This document shows, one piece after another, positions 30,992 through 34,100 of a stretch of 34,100 nt of DNA. The notes under the pieces were generated by a model that was given only the letters and a program-made list of their open reading frames with translations, did no database searches and had not been told where the DNA came from. Made by a program: the position numbers and the translations under genes. This DNA is from Erysipelotrichales bacterium (GTDB taxonomy: Bacteria; Bacillota_I; Bacilli_A; Erysipelotrichales; Erysipelotrichaceae), in assembly GCA_910576855.1 (NCBI GenBank), contig CAJTJP010000029.1, positions 1-34,100 on the forward strand, written 5' to 3'. Position 1 is the stretch's first letter. Every line of letters starts with the position of its first letter.

Positions 30992-33892
30992 ATGAAATTT
31001 TCTTTTAAATCAAGCTTAAAGGCGTTGCTTGCATGCGCAATGATGCTGCAGGTCGGCGTGATCAGTGCGAAAGCTGCGGATTTGCCGCAAATTGATGCTG
31101 CTAACATTGCTAATGTGGAATCAGATAAAACCGGTACCGGTCAATCTGCATCAAAGCTAATCGATGGAGATAAAACGACCTATGGCAGATGGGAAACTGA
31201 TTATACTCAGGATGTTACGAATAGAATGCCGGTTACTATCACTTTTACTTTAGATGGTGCATACAATGTGGGAAAAGTTATATTGTATACAGATACCAAT
31301 AAAGGTGCCCCAACAGATTTTACTGTTTCTACAAGTATGGATAACGCTACATGGACTGCCGGTACTCAAAAAACTCTAGTACAAAGCGACATGGCTGAAA
31401 CTGGCGCAACTCCACTTATTGTTGAATTTACTCCGGAGGAGGCTAAGTATGTAAGGATTGTTGTCAATCATACTACAGCTACAGCAAACGATTATAATCC
31501 GGCCGATGGCTTTTTAAAACTGGCTGAAATTGAATTGTTTGGTGAGGCAACAGCAACAGTTGATAAAACTGCTTTACAGGCTCTTTACGACAAAGCAGCA
31601 GAAATCACAGCTCAGGGCTTTTATACAAATGAAAGCTGGGCAGCATTTACTGCCGCTAAAACAGCAGCTGATACTGTATTAAAGGATGACGCTGCTACAC
31701 GTGAACAAGTAGATACAGCTAAAGCAAATTTACAGAGTGCTCTAAACGGATTAACCGAAACACCGATTAATATAATAGATCATACTAATATTGGTGATGT
31801 TGAAGTTGATAAGATAGATACAACATGGCGTCCTACTACAGAAGAATTATATGATGGTGTAACCACTGCAAGAGCTTGGCAGACTCCGTGGGATCCGGGT
31901 GATGAAGTACGAGTTCCTATTACTTTTGTCGTTACATTGAATAATATTCATCATGTAGGCAAGGTTACTTTATATACTGACGGTAATCAAGGTGCACCTA
32001 CTGAGTTTGATGTTGAAACAAGTCTTGACAATCAAACTTGGAATACTGCCCATAATGTGAAATTTGATGCTACAGATATTTCTTCCGGCAATACGCCGTT
32101 AAGTGTACGTTTTACTCCGGAAAAAGCTAAATACGTTAAGATTACAATCTTGCATACAACTGCAACTACAACCGGAAATCCTGCAGATTGCTTCTCAAAA
32201 TTAACTGAGATTGAAGTATTTGGCAGTGTAGATATGACAGATTTAGCTAATGCTATAAGTAGTGCAGAAACAGAAGCAGGTAAAACAAGTGTTTATACAG
32301 CTGTAAGTATTGCAGCATTGCAGACTGTTATCGATGCTGCAAATCTATTAAAGGATAACGAAAACGCAACTATCACCGAGGTTACTGCACAAATCACTGC
32401 TCTGCAGGATGCAATTAAGGCTTTGGTAAGATTAGCTGATAAAACAGCTTTAAAAGCTAAACTTGATGAAGTAAAGGCATTAGATACTACAGGAAAAACT
32501 CCTAACAGTGTAAAGGTACTGCAGGATGCAATCACAGCTGCTGAAGCAGTATATAATGATGCACAGGCAGTACAGGCAGATGCGGATGCACAGGTAGTTA
32601 AGTTGACTGAAGCTGTAAATAAGTTGGTTGATAAGGCAAATGTTTCTGCTTTAGATGCTGCGATTAAAGCTGCTCAGGCAGAGGTTGCTAAGACTGATGT
32701 TTATACTGAAGCGAGCATTAATGCTGTTCAGGATATCATTGATGAAGCAACTGATTTGATGAATGATGCAAATGCTGCGCAGGATGCAGTTGATGCTGAA
32801 GTAACAAAGCTGAATGATGCAGTTGCAGCAATGGACAAGATCGGTCAGGAAGTTGATAAAACTCCGTTAACTGGTTTAATTGCCGCTGCGAAAGAATTAG
32901 TTGTAAAGACTGATCTTTATACAGCAGAAAGTCTGGCAGGTTTGCAGACAGCTATCGATGCAGCAGAAGCAGCTGTTGATACAGTGGATTCAACTGTTGC
33001 CGTTCAAGAGCAGGTAGACTTACTGCAGGCAGCTATCAACGCGTTAGAGGAAAAAGGTGAAACACCTACGCCTACACCTGTAGATAAGAGTGAATTAGAA
33101 GCTGCAATCAATGATGCAAAGAAAGAAGTTTCCAAGACAGATGTTTATACTGCAGAAAGTCTTGCAGATTTGAAAGATGCAATTAAAGCTGCAGAAGCAG
33201 TAATGAAAAGTGAAGATGCAACAGAACAAGATGTAACAGATGCAATCGCTGCAATCGAATCTGCAATCGGCACATTAGTAGAAATTGAAGATGAAGAACC
33301 ATCTCCAACACCTGATAAAGCATTCCAAGCTACTGATAAAGATACTAATGTGAGAATATATGCAGAAGCTGGTGTAGTTGACCCGAATGCAAAATTGGTT
33401 GTAAAACCAATTAACGTAGCCAATGCGAATGATAAGGTCGCTGCAGCTTTAAAATCTTTAGGCGGTAAACAACTTGCTTATGATGTTACATTACTTTTAA
33501 ATAATGTTGCTATTCAACCTAACGGAAGACTATATATCTATTTCGATGTACCAAAGGAATTCTTTGCTTATAAGAATTTCAAAATGTATCATATCTCAGA
33601 TGACGGCAAAATCGAAAAAGTAAGATTCAACGGAGCAGGTACTGTTGAAAACGGTGGCGGTGTTAATTTCCAAGCCGATCACTTAAGTATCTTTGTTTTA
33701 GTTGCCGATGCTGAAGAGGCAATCACTCCAAGCAATCCAATCGATAAGAATCCGGTAAAACCGAACGCTCCGATTAAGAATACTGCCGATGTACCGAATA
33801 CAGCAGGCAACGCAATGGCAATGAGCTTTGTCATCTTACTTGCAGGAGCATTCGCAGTTCTTTCTTACAAGAGAAAAAACAATAATGCTTAA
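30992..33892 (+). CDS. Discoidin/FIVAR-repeat surface protein with VPNTAG anchor
   Basis: A 966-residue secreted protein. The signal peptide is residues 1-29 (cleaved near AKA/AD). It has two F5/8 type C-like (discoidin) domains, about 34-187 and 260-412, and six FIVAR helical modules at about 190-254, 416-478, 481-545, 546-614, 621-685 and 697-763. A Pro/Thr linker and a beta domain (775-905) follow. The C-terminus has VPNTAG (934-939), a hydrophobic segment and RKNNNA, an atypical sortase signal. In relatives such modules accompany glycosidases; no catalytic domain is present here. Carbohydrate or host-glycan binding is inferred. GGAGGG precedes ATG 30992; a longer frame from 30956 lacks support. 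Confidence 0.9.
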   Translation: MKFSFKSSLKALLACAMMLQVGVISAKAADLPQIDAANIANVESDKTGTGQSASKLIDGDKTTYGRWETDYTQDVTNRMPVTITFTLDGAYNVGKVILYTDTNKGAPTDFTVSTSMDNATWTAGTQKTLVQSDMAETGATPLIVEFTPEEAKYVRIVVNHTTATANDYNPADGFLKLAEIELFGEATATVDKTALQALYDKAAEITAQGFYTNESWAAFTAAKTAADTVLKDDAATREQVDTAKANLQSALNGLTETPINIIDHTNIGDVEVDKIDTTWRPTTEELYDGVTTARAWQTPWDPGDEVRVPITFVVTLNNIHHVGKVTLYTDGNQGAPTEFDVETSLDNQTWNTAHNVKFDATDISSGNTPLSVRFTPEKAKYVKITILHTTATTTGNPADCFSKLTEIEVFGSVDMTDLANAISSAETEAGKTSVYTAVSIAALQTVIDAANLLKDNENATITEVTAQITALQDAIKALVRLADKTALKAKLDEVKALDTTGKTPNSVKVLQDAITAAEAVYNDAQAVQADADAQVVKLTEAVNKLVDKANVSALDAAIKAAQAEVAKTDVYTEASINAVQDIIDEATDLMNDANAAQDAVDAEVTKLNDAVAAMDKIGQEVDKTPLTGLIAAAKELVVKTDLYTAESLAGLQTAIDAAEAAVDTVDSTVAVQEQVDLLQAAINALEEKGETPTPTPVDKSELEAAINDAKKEVSKTDVYTAESLADLKDAIKAAEAVMKSEDATEQDVTDAIAAIESAIGTLVEIEDEEPSPTPDKAFQATDKDTNVRIYAEAGVVDPNAKLVVKPINVANANDKVAAALKSLGGKQLAYDVTLLLNNVAIQPNGRLYIYFDVPKEFFAYKNFKMYHISDDGKIEKVRFNGAGTVENGGGVNFQADHLSIFVLVADAEEAITPSNPIDKNPVKPNAPIKNTADVPNTAGNAMAMSFVILLAGAFAVLSYKRKNNNA

Positions 33893-33904
33893 TCAGCATT
33901 AAGC
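33887..33904 (+). other. Small hairpin over the stop codon of the surface-protein gene
   Basis: GCTTAAT (33887-33893) pairs with ATTAAGC (33898-33904) around CAGC. It includes the TAA stop and sits just before the main terminator. Confidence 0.5.
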
Positions 33905-33910
33905 TTCACG

Positions 33911-33936
33911 AAAAGGTGATCTTAGGATCATCTTTT
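33911..33936 (+). terminator. Terminator of the FIVAR surface-protein gene
   Basis: AAAAGGTGATC (33911-33921) pairs with GATCATCTTTT (33926-33936) around a four-base loop, followed by CTTG. The T-run is inside the stem and broken after it. Confidence 0.8.
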
Positions 33937-33939
33937 CTT

Positions 33940-34100
33940 GTATGACGGGCATGCCCGTATTCTGTGGTGGAAGTCCACAAAGGCGTAGCTATCAACGAAC
34001 TAAATAGCGACTGGCAAGTTTCATATCGCGAGGTATGGGAGAGAAGAAGCCATAGCGAAATCGTAGCCCTACGAACAGAAACCTGATAATAAGGCATATA
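33940..34100 (+). mobile_element. Probable 5' end of a group II intron, cut by the window edge
   Basis: Immediately after the terminator lies non-coding sequence with intron-RNA character: the palindrome ACGGGCATGCCCGT (33945-33958), then a GTGGTGGAAGTCCAC stem-loop that matches the group II domain I word GGTGNAAGTCC. Dense short stems follow (TAGCTATC/GATAGC-like, GCGAAATCGTAGCCCTACG). The composition is more GC-rich than the flanking gene. Placement just downstream of a terminator recalls class IIC introns. No reverse transcriptase is visible because the window ends. The exact 5' boundary is not defined; the first bases do not match GUGYG perfectly. Confidence 0.5.

Noticed and set aside
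33906..34097. 63-codon minus-strand frame at the right edge
   Set aside because: It covers the terminator and the probable intron RNA; no ribosome-binding site and no protein-like pattern.

Overview
The window is about 34 kb of chromosome from a low-to-mid GC Firmicute. Gene order and protein style (tig, lon, ysxC, a SpoVID-like gene and T-box valS in the Bacillus order, but without the hem genes; a DUF3196-like protein; FIVAR/discoidin surface proteins) point to the class Erysipelotrichia, possibly a relative of Clostridium innocuum. That placement is inference. All genes but one (an XRE regulator at 22706-23032) lie on the + strand. No tRNA, rRNA or CRISPR array was seen.

Region 1 (1-7505) is translation and envelope housekeeping. 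It holds rpsB with a structured leader, tsf, a terminator, pyrH-frr, a terminator, then a tightly overlapping uppS-cdsA-dxr-rseP operon that makes undecaprenyl carrier, CDP-diacylglycerol, isoprenoid precursor and the site-2 protease. rseP has no normal start codon: its best start is an ATA that overlaps the dxr stop.

Region 2 (7506-12892) is protein quality control: a helical protein of unknown function, trigger factor, Lon protease and the ribosome-assembly GTPase YsxC. Region 3 (12893-14820) is an AT-rich accessory island. It has an ORF split by one amber codon, a RhuM-family gene and decayed gene pieces. It sits where Bacillus carries hemAXCDBL.

Region 4 (14821-20439) resumes the ancestral order. 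It has a SpoVID/LysM-like protein whose ribosome-binding site lies inside a terminator-like hairpin, a valine T-box leader controlling an acetyltransferase and valS, then a branched-chain aminotransferase. Region 5 (20440-22698) is a metal-handling pair of COG0523 (CobW) GTPases. One carries a 59-residue His/Cys-rich insert, the other is fused to a YcgQ/DUF1980-like domain.

Region 6 (22699-34100) is surface and regulation. An XRE regulator is divergent from a 974-residue wall-anchored protein, with a perfect palindrome between them. Pyruvate phosphate dikinase has a near-perfect cre site. A membrane-bound XRE regulator is paired with a 38-residue Trp-rich membrane microprotein and preceded by a palindrome that overlaps its own -35 box. 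A 966-residue discoidin/FIVAR surface protein follows a long structured leader. The right edge appears to enter the 5' end of a group II intron placed just after a terminator. The best candidates for something undescribed are the XRE/microprotein unit, the GTPase-DUF1980 fusion pair and the sequestered ribosome-binding site.
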